The notes: generated by a model from the sequence alone, not told the origin. A DNA stretch of 64,000 nt from Zantedeschia hybrid cultivar (GCA_030544215.1 JARZZO010000014.1:17890234-17954233), one strand, 5' to 3'; positions 23,401 to 36,718 are shown, counted from the first letter of the stretch. Numbers and translations: made by a program.

Positions 23401-26400
23401 AAATAGAGAAACAAATGGACAGAAAGTTGCAAATTATATACAGTGACATTTTGGCCAGTGAATAATCACTGGTTTTAGTTCTAAATCTTGTTAGTTTTAA
23501 CAAAGGTAAAACATTTTGTTGCTGCTTGTGAATGTTGGAAATGATCATTGCCTGCTTTGGTTCCAGTGATGACGACAACCGTGGCAGACGTGGTGGGAGA
23601 GCATATGACTCAGGCTTCACGGTTTTCTTTCGCCCATCTGATCTGTTTTGGTAAATTACTTTTGTTGGATCAGACCTCCCCTCATTTGAATTAACTGCTT
23701 GGTCTCCTTAGCAATGCCATTTCATTTTTTTTTTTTTCTTACCAGAATTGCTACCCAATGTGGAAAATGCATTTCTGTAATTGGATAATTTAATCCGTCA
23801 TCATTCTCTACATCTGCACAGATAGTCTATGTATTAGGTTATTTGACTATAGTTTTGAGAAGTAATTGAAAACAACATACTGGGTGCTTGCATGTTGGCT
23901 CGTTTGAATTTTGAACCATGCGCTTTACTTCTTGCTTATGCATTTGTCTTCTTTTTGGATCATTTTGAGTGGTCTGGAGTTGTGTCATGGGAGGTCACGG
24001 CGGATGTTTTTCCACTCATTTCCATGTGGCAATAATCTTCACTTTTCACTCCTGATCCGTCATTCTTACATAGTGAACATGTCTTTGGTATGTCTGTTGA
24101 TCCAGTTTGAGTTGTCCACTTGAATATATACTTCTTGGATACTGTGTATTTTATTCTTGTCCAAAATCTTGACCTAACTTGAGCTGTAAGGTCACTATTT
24201 TATTGTATGTGTCACGAATGCCTATTTTCTTTATTCCCATGTCAGGTGTTCCTATCGTGAATGTGACTTTCTCACAAGTTTGGTGTCCTCATTTTAAACC
24301 ATTATTACTCCAAATGAACCGTAATATCTGAATGGGGCTTAATGGTCCTCTTGAGGTGCAGGAAGATGCTTAATATAAAATTGCACAATTTGAACGAAGT
24401 TGGAAGTTTTTTCTGTTCCCTAGATTCATGCAAGTGATGGTTAAAAGAGTGATCACTATCCAAGAATACCACTTCATGCCTTCAACCATGGAATCAGATG
24501 TACTGACAAGTGCAAGGAATACGGGTGTTGATAAAAACAGTCAAATTGGGATAACAATGTTCTAACCAAGTCTGTAACATGATTTTTCCTTCCATCTGAA
24601 TTAGCAAGGTCGATTCACTTGGATAAACTTAAGTTGGGTTGATGGGAAATGAAGAAAGGAGTCATACGATTGAATTTAGGATGGATATGGGTTGAGCCAC
24701 ATAAATGAATGCCAAATAATGTTCTGTTCAGATGAAGCAGTTATTGGTATTTGATTCTTTATTTATGTCATCATGTGAATCAGAATGTGAGGAGAGGAGG
24801 GCAAGGAGAGGGAGGAATACATCATATGCAGATATGAACATTTTGATCTTATGTCATTGAGCCCATAGAAATCCATTTTCATATATCCTACCAAAATAAG
24901 AACTTGCTAATGTAATAGAATATGAGTTTGTGAGATATGTTCTGTGTTTATGACGATACTTGAGGAAGTTTTTGAGTTATCCCGGACTTAAACTTCTATA
25001 ATTCTTTGGAAACCTTTAAAATGGTCCTCAAGAGAGTGGATTACTGAGCTGGAGTGCTATGCTGTATTGATGATAATTGTCTGAGAAAGTGTCTTAGAGG
25101 TTATATGGGGAGGAAGTCAGACGTGGCCAGGAAAGCAAGGTGGTAGAGAATGGGACTCATGGGAAGCCTGGGAAACAGTACCCATTGTAATATATCTCCT
25201 AGATGCTTTCTGCATGTTCCTTAATATAGCTTCTAGAATCTAGATGCTTTCTGCATGTTCCTTAATATAGTTTCTAGAGTCTAGATGCTTTCTGCATGTT
25301 CCTTATTTCTTTCACATATTTCTTACTGCTGAGGAGTTCCACATTAATTAGATATTTCATATTCCCAGTTCCTTCTAAGAATGTTAAAAATTGGTATTCC
25401 AGATTTCAGTTGTGGGGCATGTAGATTTGCATCCCCAGTTGGGTGCATTCTGTGTAATTTTTTTGTTCTTCTAGCATCATACATCTTTGCTACAACTCAT
25501 TTGTACTAAGGAAAACTCGGAAGCATATACAGTATGTTACCTTGCATCAATAAAAGACAGGATTATTGGTTGATGAGGATCATGAAATCACTAGCGAATG
25601 AGGACCTTTGCAACACTCTGCCTGTCTTATTCATGCTTCAGCAGCATTGATTGGATCAAGTTGCCATGATAATTGATACCATGACTCCCCCCTCCCACAA
25701 CACATGGCACATGGGCCAATCTTCATTGTTGAAACATGTATGGGTGGGAAAATGGTGCAGATGACCTGTGTCCTATCACCAGGGATGTTATTTTTGTATA
25801 ACGTACTCTAAAAAGTTACCAGTCGCTTTTTCCCATGTTACACTTTTGTCCAAGAACTTCTTTTTCACTTAACATTTTCATTGTTTTCTAAAGGTATTGG
25901 GATCCTTATTACTACAGAAGGCAACAAACGAGAACTGATGAGGGGATGAGCTTTATTGAATCTGTAACAAAATATAATTGACTCTTCTGTTCATTTTTCT
26001 TTACCATATTGTATCCCACAATGAAATAAATGGTGCGGATGCTTGTTTGTTTAGGTTTTTTCATTTGTATTTGGTGATGGAGATCCAAATCAAGGCCTGG
26101 AAGAAGAAAGATGGAAGTTGGTATTCTTTTATACTGATTCCAGTTGTTTGTTGCTGTCAGATGGCTAATTGTTGTTAGATTTGAGAGTTTTGTTATTTTA
26201 CTTCCTGTCTTTTCTACTTATATCAAAGTTGCTATTATTTTTTCACTTAACTCATGCCTGTGGATTTGCTTGCATTCCTGTCTGTCTGTAATATAAGCAT
26301 CCATCTGGCTTTTGTTTTCTTGGGGTTACATTCTTCTGACAAGGGCATCCTTTATCTCACACGTCTATTCTCATGTTTAAACTAAATCATCTGCTACTTT

Positions 26401-27274
26401 GGAGGATATATCAGGTTTAGAAAATCTGTGCACTGTCCTATCCACACCTGCCCAAGTAATTTGATTATGTACAGGCACTCAAAGCATAATATTTGTTTGG
26501 TGAACCATCATATTCCGTTTATTGAAAGTGTTCCTTGCATTACCTGTCGATTAGATGCTTATGCTCACTCCATTAGTGTGACAAAAGTACTCTTTTTACT
26601 CACACTGACTTCCACATTGACCACTCAACCACTGTCACCATCTCATCTGAATCTCCACTTGCTAGCTGCAATTTACATTTCCTTACTCTGACTACTGGAT
26701 GCAGAAAAGATCTATAGTTGATGAATGGATTTGATACACTTTTATTTCGCAGCTTTGAAAATCATGTACTTCATTTTGAACTTCTGATAAGTACTGTTGT
26801 GTCTATTCCTTTGTATCCCCTGCCATCAGAAGACATGTTGCCCCCTCATCGGTAGACTGTTAAATGCTTTGAACATTCATTGATGTGATGCCGATTGCTA
26901 GTTTTCAATTTCTTATTCCTTGATGTCTTTTCGGAGTTGCAGTATCCTGATCTCTTTTGTTAACTGATTTACTTCTGCAACTTGTGCCTTTGGACTTCCT
27001 TGGCAGATTGGAGAGTACATAGCCTCAAATGGGGGTGTTGTTACAGGAGAAGAGCTTGCTCCATATCTTGATGTATCACCCATGGAAGAGAGTTTGGTAT
27101 GGAGAGTGTTCCTTGCTTATCTCTATTCATTGTCATTGTAATACCATATTGCATCAACCTGTGTTTAATTTATATTTTGGACTACTATTGTTTGGTCATT
27201 ATGAAGCTGAAGTGATGATGGGTGCTCTACTTACAATTATGGATTATATTCAGCCTTTCATGCTCTCTCTCTCC

Positions 27275-27322
<48 letters not shown>

Positions 27323-30300
27323 CACGTGTGTTGGCAACTTCTGCATCACTCAAGTTGCTTGAGGAGATGGTGAACGGGGAAAGGGGGAAAGGTTGAGTAG
27401 TCCCTTTCCCCAACTGACATGTGAAGTCGATTCCATCTTTAGTTCTGTGAGTGTTGGAGCCTTGGAGGTTTTTTGTTTTGTTTTGTTTTTTGTTTTTTGT
27501 TTTTTGTTTTTTGTTTTTGTTTTTGTTTTTTGTTTTTTGTTTTTGTTTTTGTTTTTGTTTTTTTTTTTTGGGGGGGGAGTCTTTTGAGGAGTCGGGTTTT
27601 TACAAGAGTTTTTCTTTTCTTGGAAAATCGTTTTGGTTGGTTTTGAAAATTTAGTTTAAGCTTTGCCCACTGAAGTCGTTTAATTGTTTATGGTTTGAAA
27701 GTTGGACTGGCATGACCAATCTCGGCCGGTGTTTAACCACATCACCCTAATCGAAGAAGATCCTTGATTAATTGCCTGAAGTGGTGTCTGAATGAAACCA
27801 ACCACAAAAGTGTACTAGTGTCAATATAGAAATACAATTTGGATTCAGCCCAAAAGCTCTACCATGGTATTGGTGAGAGTTTAAGGGTTTGTGAAGTGTT
27901 TTGGGGGCTTCTGAGATGATTTTAAATGTTTTGGGCTTGAAGATATTGGGTAATTTGTGGTTGAAGGGCCCTTGGTTTGTGTTTTAGTGGATTATGGTGA
28001 CTTTGGAACCTTAGGACAAGCTTTGGTCGATTTGAGTGATTTAACCATTTAGGATTACAAGGTGCCTTGGTATGTTTCTTGTGAGAGATTAGGGTTTAGA
28101 GATGTTTTAGGTGTCTTTGTTGATTTCTGAATTTATGGCATTTGTTTGCAATTTTACTGACTTTTTAAAGATGTTTTAAGGGCATAGTTGTCAAGGCATC
28201 TACCTAGACATTGCCTAGGTGGAAAGGGTTTTTTTCAGGGCCCAAGAGATTGAATGCTTTCTTGAGCCTTGAAAAAGTGGGGCCAAGCACCGCTTAGGTG
28301 CACTAGGCAAGTTCATGGGATGATCAAACTAGGTCCATTTGTACTCAATTCTAGTATGAATAGGCTTGCTGGGATGATTGGGCCCTAGTTCTTGATACCC
28401 TTTCATGTTGTCCCTTATCAGTTCATCTTCCTCATTTTTATTAGTCGCGTTCCTCTTGAATGAGCCAATCTTGGCATGGTCAATGGGCCACTCGTACACA
28501 AACGACAAATGACAAGATGCTCTGCTTGTCATGATGGTCATGATGAGGTGACAAGCCCACTTGCTAATGTCAATGAACTTGGGACTAGTGGCCATTAGTG
28601 TCCTCTCACTTGACCCCCTTCAATGAGCTAGACAATAAAGCAGTCCTTTTAGTGAGTATGAACAGATAAGAGAAGTTGGGCCCCTCTCTTTGTCCTCTCA
28701 CCCTTCTTGGATCTTCCATGTCCTCATCTTCTCTTTTCTTTTCTCTTCCTTGCCTGTTGGTGACTCTTCCGCTATCACCCAACTGCAAAGGTACCATTTG
28801 AGTGCCACTTAGGTGCTCGGAGTGCATCTCGGGTTGTCTTACTTCCTTGACAACTGTGTTTAAGGGGCATTTTGATAAGTTTCATTAGCTTTTAGGGTTT
28901 GTCTGCACATTGACGACAGTTTGGGATGATTTCCAGTTCTTTTTGGGCAGGCTCCTTGGTCAGGTTGGCTTTTTAGATTGGAATGTGTCTTGATTATCTT
29001 AAATTATATCTAGGGTTTTAGGGGTATTTTAGCCATTTAGGGCTGGGTTCTAGGGTTAGAGGGGTGTTTGGATCATTTTATTTGGATTAATTTATTATGG
29101 TTATTGATTATGTCCTGAAGGGCGAAAGAGCCATCAGTTGTTTAGTTTAATATTTAAATCATAAGGCTAGGTTTTCTTTTTTTTTTTTGGGCGGGGGGTC
29201 ATGGGCATGTGTACTTTGACTTTATAGAAAATTGGTACCATCCGTATTTGAAAAAAAAAATATTTTAACTCTATATTTGTATCGATATGTTATCAGATTC
29301 ATGCTAACTTCCACATCTAAGAAAAATTATTACAGAATTGGATGCTTGGAACCAAAAGCCTCAGGGAACCACACACTTCTACTGGTAATTAGGGCTGTCA
29401 ACGGGCTGGGCCGCGGGCTTCCTGGCCGGGCTCACCCTGGGGTGGGTTTCGGGCTGACGCTTTGAGCCTGTGGGTCAAAGCCGGGCTGATGGAAGGGCTG
29501 AGGGGCTGAGCCCACCAGCCCGCGAATCCTGATCCCCCTCCCCCCCAGCCACCACCCCACATCTTCCACCCCCGATGGGTTTGGCAGAGAAGCCAAAGCT
29601 GCGGCGGTGGGCCGCTTGGGTGAAATGATGCATGCGGCGGCTGGAGGAAAGCCTGTGGAGGAGGCATCGCTGGCCACGGGTGTGCATGCAAGCCTGCTCC
29701 GGAGGGGAGAGTGTGGAGGAGGAGGACGCCGTCATGGCCAGAGGGGAGCTCGTGGAGGAGCGCATGTGCAAAGGCCGCCAAACGCACAATGTACGGTGCC
29801 CTTCCAAAACCTTCCGGCCACCCCCTGCGGCCAGCCTTGGCCCTCATCCTCCCTGCCGCCGCAGTGATCTCCGCCTCCTTCTAGAAATCGATCTCCACCC
29901 TCATCAGATCCCGTCGCAAGGAAACCCTGATGGAACATGTCGCTGCTGTAGGCAATGTCGGTGACATCATCTTCAACCTGCCCTCCTCCTCCTCACTGAT
30001 CTCCACGCTGGCGGGGCACCCCTAGTGACGGGGGTTGGGGAGGTTTTGGCAGCAGAGGATGTGGGGACAGGCGGAGGCTTCTAGTGATCTTTTCGCCATC
30101 ATGCGTGGGCAGATTGCGGGAGGGTCCTACGGTGGGCGACAGTGACAGCTACGGCGGACGGGAGGGCCCAGGGGCAGATCATCGGAGAGCTTCTCTCCCT
30201 GCTGGGTGCTGTCCGATGCTTCGAGTGATGCAGGAGGACATTACTTGGGCTGGCCGGGCCGGGTCAGGCCAGGAAAAGCTACGGGCTGGGCTGGGTTGAC

Positions 30301-33300
30301 GGTGGACCGGGCCAGGCTCGGCTCATTGACACCCCTGGTAATTGGTCACATTCATGCTGCATTTTAGTTTGTGTTCATGTAATTTATTTTCATTTAGTAA
30401 ATTGTTCTTTGTGGCCTAGGCAACATCATATTAACACTTAACAGAATAACGCTATGTTTGGTCAACTGATTTATTATTTTATTGGCCATGATCAGACTTT
30501 ACTTTACCTAGCTGGAGTTGAGTCCAAACGTTGTAAATGTAGGTAGTCTGATATATCTATTTACTTTTTATTTTTTAAAATGGTGTTTACAGAATGATGA
30601 ATCATACATCTTACCAGTACTGTTGCGATTTGACGGACATCCGGAGGTGGATGATGAGGTGCCTTCTCTATTCTTAACCACCTCTTCTATTAGTTCTTCG
30701 CCATTACATAATCATGTCTTGTTTAAACTTATAGGTGTTCATTGAGTTTTTATTAATTTTGGCGTCAGATATTAACTAGTATCTGTCAGTCATATACCAT
30801 AAACTTTTAGCATGATGGGGGTAGCTCATCATATCACAGTTTGGTAGCTGATGATATCACAGGTTTCTCCCCCAAAAATTTTCAGAGTGAAGTATTCTTC
30901 ATGGTTGAGTTATGCAGAAAGTTCTACAGCTAAATTTTTATAGTGTGTTCTCAAGGCAATGCCTACTTTTAATTTGTAACTAAGAATATCAGTTTGGGTT
31001 CTTGATCACCAGAATTGGCTGTGACCAACAATGTCAACCATGTTTCCAATGTCATTTCCACAGATTTCTATGCCAGTTTTTCTGTGAATAAGCTGAACCA
31101 TATTTTTCAGTTATATCGATCCTTAGTGAAAGTGGTTTAACCAAGCTTAAAGATGAGAAAAACTTTTATGCTGATATGCAGGTTTTATTATTTCTTCTTT
31201 CCCATCACATTGCGTGCGAACCATTCTTTCACTTTTGAGTTGGTTCCTTAAACTGACATTTTTTTTTATGGTGCCTCAAGCTTGCACTGAGTGAGCAGTT
31301 TTATGATTTCATTCAAGGAATGATCATAGGTTTGACCTAAACTACCAACTGTAATAATTTAGGAGGTGAAAGTGGAAGTCTGATAATAAGTGCATTTACT
31401 ACCGTAAGGACCAAATTAAAAAACCCAAAGTTGGAAAATTTTCATGCATGTTTTTCTTTTTTTTGGGGAGGGGGTACTATTCTCTTTTGAGACCTATGTC
31501 AATCCCAACCCCATTTTCTTCCCTACATGCATGCACCATTTGGTGAGGGATACATGTATCCATGGACTATCTTGATCAGGTAAATTGTTGCCATGCAGGG
31601 GAACATTCTATATAGTTTTCCATCACTACAGCGCACAGCTTCTCCCCAGAGGGTTGGCAGAAAGGAGTATGTTGGTAAAAGATGGAGTGAATGGGTTGGT
31701 GGAGTCAGAAAGTTTTTTGAAGAGAAGAGATGGGGTTTCAGGTTTCTCTCTGTCCCTTGTCATTGACATATATTGCTAGAAACATGAGTTGCTTCCATTC
31801 ATGAGATTTTTGCTTGACGGAATGGCAAAATGCTGTCCACTGGAAAATTTGTGCTTGAAAGTTAAGTTTTGATAGATTCAAGAGGCAGCATTTCAGAAAT
31901 TACCTGACATCTCTAGTGTTGGCCTCTCTGTTCTTGAATCCATAACTTGTCTTGCGGCTGGACAATTGTTTAGTAACGATTTATTTCTCCATTAAATTAA
32001 TGCCTAGAAGCTGAAGCATCTAGTATATCATGAAATTCAATATGCCATACAGGTATCCTTATTTTTTTCCTTGAGCATTTTATATTCAGGGAATAAGGTT
32101 CTATCACTTCCTCATGGAATGGTAGGCATGCATGCACAGTTCCCCCAAATAATAGGTCTTTCTATTAATTTAATAATGATTTATATATTTTTTATTGATG
32201 TTATGCTCTTTATTTTTACTTAAAGTTGGCCTCTATATGGTGAAACATCTAGTACGTTATGGATTTGTATTTTCATGTGTCATTCTTGTTGTTATTTGAT
32301 TATTTCATGTTCTTGGTGTAAGGGTCATTCTGGTGGACCTACTTTGAGTAGATTAGTGAATGAGTTGTCCAACCATGGCATGTTCCCTCCAGGAAAGGAG
32401 CTACATGAGGACAATCTTCCTCATATATGGATTTTCTGCATTAAACTCTTTTTGATATCTATCTTTATCCGTTTAATTTGTTTTCATGTCATAATTGTGC
32501 AGTAAAACAGGGACTTCAGAAAGGGCAACAGTTATTGGTTTGGGAGGGCTCAATCTTTTTGGTGTTATTGTTCTAGGCACAATGCTGAAGTAAGATATCT
32601 CCTCTTCATATTTCATTGCTATTTGTTCATCATCCTTCATCGCATTTATTTTGGGCAGAAAAAGGGAACTGCAATGCATGAGGCTTCTGGCATTGTGAGC
32701 TCTGGAGAGGGTCAATTTTATGCAGCCTTATCCTTGCCTTTTTCAAGGAGGCTGTTTGCAGAGTTGAACCTTACCATTGCATGAAGGCCCATCCCCTTCC
32801 CTCCCCTCTATTGCATTTAGTTTGGGGTTGGTTGAGAAGTTCTCATGTTGACATTTATCACTTCATTTTAAAGGAGTACTGCAGTTAGACCTGGAGGGCT
32901 CATATCTTTTGTTGCCGATATATTTCCTCTTCTCCAGGTATTCCCAAATCTCCAGCACCATATTTGTAGTTTTCCATTAAGGAAATTTCTGGGAATTCTT
33001 TGTTTAATTGTAGTTTATGCATGTTTCAGAATCCTATCTATAAGTTAGAACCGGACAGGTTTATTGTTGACCATCTTTGATTTTCTTTTCTGTTGATATC
33101 TTTCAAGGAATGTATTGGGTAACCATTTTTCGTCTTTGCGCATAAAGTTTACGCATTATATTTTGAGCTAGAATAAGACAACTTTCTCGAGTTACGATAT
33201 TTGATTCCTTCCTTTTTCTGTATGATGCTTATCCAAATTGCTCAGTTTTTTTTCATATGAAAGCTCAAATTGTCGTCTTCCAGAAAATTTGATAATTGAA

Positions 33301-34474
33301 AACCATGAGGAAGTAGACAGCTAGAACACCAATGCCAAACTCTGAAACCTGTGTTTATGTGATGGCTGAAGGAGATCAGCTGCAGTCTCTTATATGACCT
33401 GCTTAAAGAAAGAAACCTGAAATTTGTGATAGCTAAAAAAAAGTTTGGTATTTAGTTTGCAAGAGAGGATATATAATGAATCACCTACACTCAGTTGGAC
33501 TTTTGTGGTAAAAGCTTAAGCTGTTAGTGTTGTTCTCTGATGCGGTGTTCAAGCCTTTGGAAGCGTCAGAACAGTGGTGCTCAGAGTTTAATTATTTCCG
33601 CTTGCAGTGTTTCTGAAAGAGTGGGGGAAGATATGTTCAAGGAATAGAATGGATGGATGTACACCGATGGACTCGTAGTTTCAATTAGTCATGCTTTTGA
33701 GATGTACTCAGATGTGTTTTGTGTTACTTTGCAATTCATAATGCATTTCTCCTTCTCATTGAAATGATGTCGCAAGGTCTAAAGTAAAAGTAGAGGACAG
33801 CACAACAGATCTCTAGATACACAGGGATACTATTTTATATGATTTATAGAATTAGCAGTGCTGTTATTAATACATCAAGTTATTTACTGCAGATATATGC
33901 TGCTTCATTTTTTGCTATTCCTCTGGCTCGATGGGTTTTCCTGCGAAAAAGGAATGCAGATATTGAGCAGAGAAACAGGGCAAGGAAACAGAGAGCTCAA
34001 GCACTTGAACTGCCAGACCCATCTCTACGGCGGAAGGTAACTTCGGGAAGTTAAAGACTGTTTTTCACTTGTTTTAACTTTTTACCACCAGACCTTGGTT
34101 CTAACTAAAATTCTCAATTGTATTTTCTTTACATACATGCATACCCCCATCCCGATGTTTTAAAAAATAAAAAGCATAATTTTTTTTTAAATATTTAAAT
34201 ACCCCTTCTAAGTTGGTTTTCACTCCTGAGATTTAATTTTTACCGTCGGATCAAAGAACTCAAGCGTTGCTGTCCAATCGAATGCGTCCTTTGTTGGAGA
34301 TCAGAACTAAAACATTTGGGGATATATGATCAACCCTAATGGTTAATCTGATAATTTTTTTTATTTTTTTGACTATTTTTAGATATTACTTTTTAATATG
34401 CACCTGATTGGATGGCTTCGATTGATTTTCAAGATCCGATGGTGAAAATTAAAGTTCCAGGGATAGAGAACAAG

Positions 34475-34509
<35 letters not shown>

Positions 34510-35288
34510 ACCCACCCATTTTTTTTCACTTTTTCATCTTAAAAAATAAATAAAAATTATCAAAAATTTTAAAATATTCAAATACCCCCTTGATGTTGGT
34601 CTTGATCCCTTGAGATTTATTTTATACTGTTGGATCGAAAAAAATTTAATTGTAGCCATCTAATCAAATGCGTTGTTGTTTGAGGATCGAAATTAAAACC
34701 TCATGGGATAGGATGAACCCTAATTATTCATCTGATGAATTTCTTATTTTTTGATTATTTTTCAATATTTTTAGATGTTGATTTTTTATACCTATCCGAT
34801 TGGACGGTTAGGATTGGTCTATATGATCCGAGAGTGAAATTAAAACATTAAGGATGGGAACAATCTTAAGGGGTTTATTTGAATATTAAAAAATTATTGA
34901 TGAATTTTATTATTATTTTAAACATGAAAAGAGAAGATTTTGAGAGGGAGCTCATCTAAGTTAGATGAGTCCTGGACTCATTTGATCCATTTCTATATTA
35001 AACCCACTTAGATAGCGAAAATTGCATGGGTGCTCACCTTTATGCTATACAGAGTCGACCCCCCTTGGCAAATTCTTGCATACTTCTTACCTTCAGACGG
35101 CTTCTTGCCTTCACTGGAGTGCGCTTATGTTTTGCTGCTGTTTTTTACACCAGCTATTGAACGCTCGAGACATGGCCCAGCGAACGGTTATTGGATCCGA
35201 TAGGATTGTCTATAGTACGGATAAGGACTTAGATGATCAGGATTTTGAGGTCAGGGAATGGGATCAACGTTTTAGAGGACTTCAGTGA
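20416..35288 (+). CDS. At5g03900-like predicted chloroplast membrane protein, 13 exons
   Basis: Exons: 20416-20835, 22695-22802, 22885-22985, 23567-23650, 25894-25963, 26055-26120, 27007-27096, 30593-30658, 31599-31741, 32503-32589, 32874-32937, 33893-34036, 35154-35288. All introns are GT-AG; the joined 1578 bp gives 525 aa, close to the Arabidopsis length as I remember it. Residues 1 to about 70 are Arg/Ser/Pro-rich, a likely plastid transit peptide. Then come a small helical domain (GRVTIGDVASRAGLKLGEAE), YVFPRDYRSKL, a membrane segment about 181-206, RWKLIGEYIASNGGVVTGEE, further hydrophobic segments about 391-410 and 418-450, and a basic C-terminus. Arabidopsis annotation mentions iron-sulfur cluster biosynthesis, but I know of no proven function. 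It looks intact. Confidence 0.9.
21424..21716 (+). mobile_element. Tourist-like (PIF/Harbinger) MITE in intron 1
   Basis: A 293-bp element with terminal inverted repeats GGCCGTGTTTGGC and the complement of GGCTGTGTTTGGC, flanked by the 3-bp duplication TTA (21421-21423 and 21717-21719). TTA target sites are typical of Tourist MITEs. It is non-coding. Confidence 0.8.
25201..25303 (+). repeat. 41-bp minisatellite in intron 4
   Basis: About 2.5 tandem copies of a 41-bp unit starting AGATGCTTTCTGCATGTTCC at 25201, 25242 and 25283, nearly identical. Intronic, with no coding role. Confidence 0.9.
27264..27319 (+). repeat. (CT)n(AT)n compound microsatellite in intron 7
   Basis: A CT-rich run passes directly into about 13 AT units, 170 bp after the exon 7 donor. 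Confidence 0.9.
27470..27575 (+). repeat. (T4-6G)n low-complexity tract in intron 7
   Basis: Repeated TTTTTTG units end in a poly-T and poly-G run. The Phe-rich open frames through it are artefacts. Confidence 0.9.
28183..28858 (+). mobile_element. Non-autonomous hAT-like element in intron 7
   Basis: A 676-bp element with terminal inverted repeats CATAGTTGTCAAGG and the complement of CACAGTTGTCAAGG (one mismatch), flanked by a perfect 8-bp duplication TTTAAGGG (28175-28182 and 28859-28866). An 8-bp duplication and short inverted ends fit hAT. No transposase frame remains. Confidence 0.85.
29391..30336 (+). mobile_element. GC-rich non-autonomous hAT-like element in intron 7
   Basis: A 946-bp block, far more GC-rich than the surrounding intron, bounded by AGGGCTGTCAACGGGC and the complement of AGGGGTGTCAATGAGC. 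GGTAATT, extendable to CTGGTAATT, repeats on both sides (29384-29390 and 30337-30343). The ends resemble plant hAT elements that begin with a GGGSTGTCAA motif. The GC-rich inside (TGCCGCCGCAGTGATCTCCGCC and similar) could be captured gene sequence, but no frame is convincingly conserved and no product is recognised. Confidence 0.7.
34140..34900 (+). repeat. Two diverged copies of a roughly 350-bp repeat in intron 12
   Basis: Blocks at about 34150-34475 and 34523-34880 share order and motifs: AAATACCCCTT, TTGGTYTTSAYYCCTGAGAT, GTCGGATC, GAATGCGT, CCTAATGGTTAATCTGAT and GATTGGAYGG. They are separated by a (TA)n run (34478-34506). A related block lies at about 19220-19430. Probably an old DNA transposon or MITE family; ends not defined. 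Confidence 0.5.
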
Positions 35289-36019
35289 TCAGAGTGAAAA
35301 TTGGAGGCTGCATCACCCAACATTTTTGTCACACCAATTCTTGTACACTAAATGGGCATCGAAATCTCATCATAGTGGAGCCGAGGCAGCGTGCAGTGCC
35401 GGCCAGAGAATGCAACATTTCATATGTAACTGAACTTGGTCTGCCTACTGAGCGCCAAGCCATCTTTTGTGGGATTGGATGGCCCTGTATAATTCTTCCG
35501 TGGATGGGCTGTGCCCATGTGGTCTCCCAGGTGGGAATTAAGAGCCCGTGGATCTGTAAGTTACTTCCTTTTTTTTCCTTGAGTTAATTGATTATGTATA
35601 TATGTTATTGAGATTTCAGAAGTCACTCCAAGACGAGCATAGGAATACGTGGGGGAACTTCTGAATTCACTGAAGGGGAATTAACAGGTGTGTATCCATT
35701 TGCATTTTGGAGTCTTTAGACAACAGGCTCAGAATGTTGATTTTAGGCTTTGCCGTGTTTGACGTAAAATACTGTAAATCATTAGTTATGTTTCACAGAA
35801 ATACAGAATTTTGCAGAACAGTATTTTGCATCAAATCAAATGACCACTTAATGAATAAGGTAAAGCAAAATTAAAAAACAAAGTTACTGATTTCTCACGT
35901 GTTTCTCCTGATTTGCTCCTACCTACCCACTTGAAGTACCAAAGAGAACTTACGTTTCTCTTAGAAGATAATTCTTGAAGGCGTCTGCAGTGCAAGATCA
36001 GTTGCGTGGCTGAATCTTA
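35289..36019. other. 3' flank of the At5g03900-like gene
   Basis: Probably 3' UTR followed by intergenic DNA. Open frames at 35233-35587 show no family motif and are not treated as genes. Confidence 0.45.
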
Positions 36020-36250
36020 TAAAGGTGCGGTCTCACATTTCCCACCCATCTGTATAGTCGATCTTTAATTGGATTATTCAAAAAATTAAAGAAAAAATTA
36101 AACATTGAATTTTAATGAACATTAAAAAAATATCTTTAATAGACCAAGTTTAGTAATGGTTGTTGATTTTTTAGATTTTTTAAAATTATTTAATGAAAGA
36201 TTGGATTGTACAGACGAGTGAGGCATGTGAGACTCGATGTATACAAAATT
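36020..36250. repeat. Foldback MITE-like sequence
   Basis: GGTGCGGTCTCACATTTCCCAC and the following ATCTGTATAGTCGATCTTT on the left pair with GAAAGATTGGATTGTACAGA and GGCATGTGAGACTC on the right, giving arms of about 45 bp with mismatches around an AT-rich centre. The target duplication is not resolved. Confidence 0.5.
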
Positions 36251-36540
36251 TATATTCACCGTAATGTCCTTTAGTGCAGGACACAAGTATTATTCTTACC
36301 TTAATAAAAAACGACTTTGTTGGCCATATAGGTCTTGGTGTACAGGTTGATCTCCGATCTAAAAAAATTAAAAAATATTAAAAAATACATTTTTTTTTTC
36401 CTGTTGTTGTAGCTGTATGATCCAAACAGATCGGGATGTTGCATGTGTACAGTGCAATGCACGTTAGATCCGCATGCAATGCATCAAGTGTTTCTTTTTT
36501 GGGAAGCTCTCGGTGCAGACCCATATGTGGGGGTCCGCAC

Positions 36541-36718
36541 GCACACCGTGCGTTAGTAGGCACAACAGGTGGGACCTATACACACACCCGCCTATCAGCG
36601 TGCGCACGCCCCCACACGTGGGTGTGCATGCACACCGTGCGTTAGTAGGCACGCAGGTGGGACCTACACACACACCCGCCTATCAGCGCGCACACACCCC
36701 CACACACGGGTGTGCACC
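36541..36718 (+). repeat. 89-bp GC-rich minisatellite, two units
   Basis: Two nearly identical 89-bp units start GCACACCGTGCGTTAGTAGG at 36541 and 36630, with embedded ACACACACCC runs. Partial homology reaches leftwards to about 36520. The CACGTG-like and CA-rich content creates open frames on both strands that are not genes. Confidence 0.85.

Noticed and set aside
27393..27654. Phe/Val-rich membrane-protein-like open frames
   Set aside because: They are translations of the (T4-6G)n tract in intron 7.
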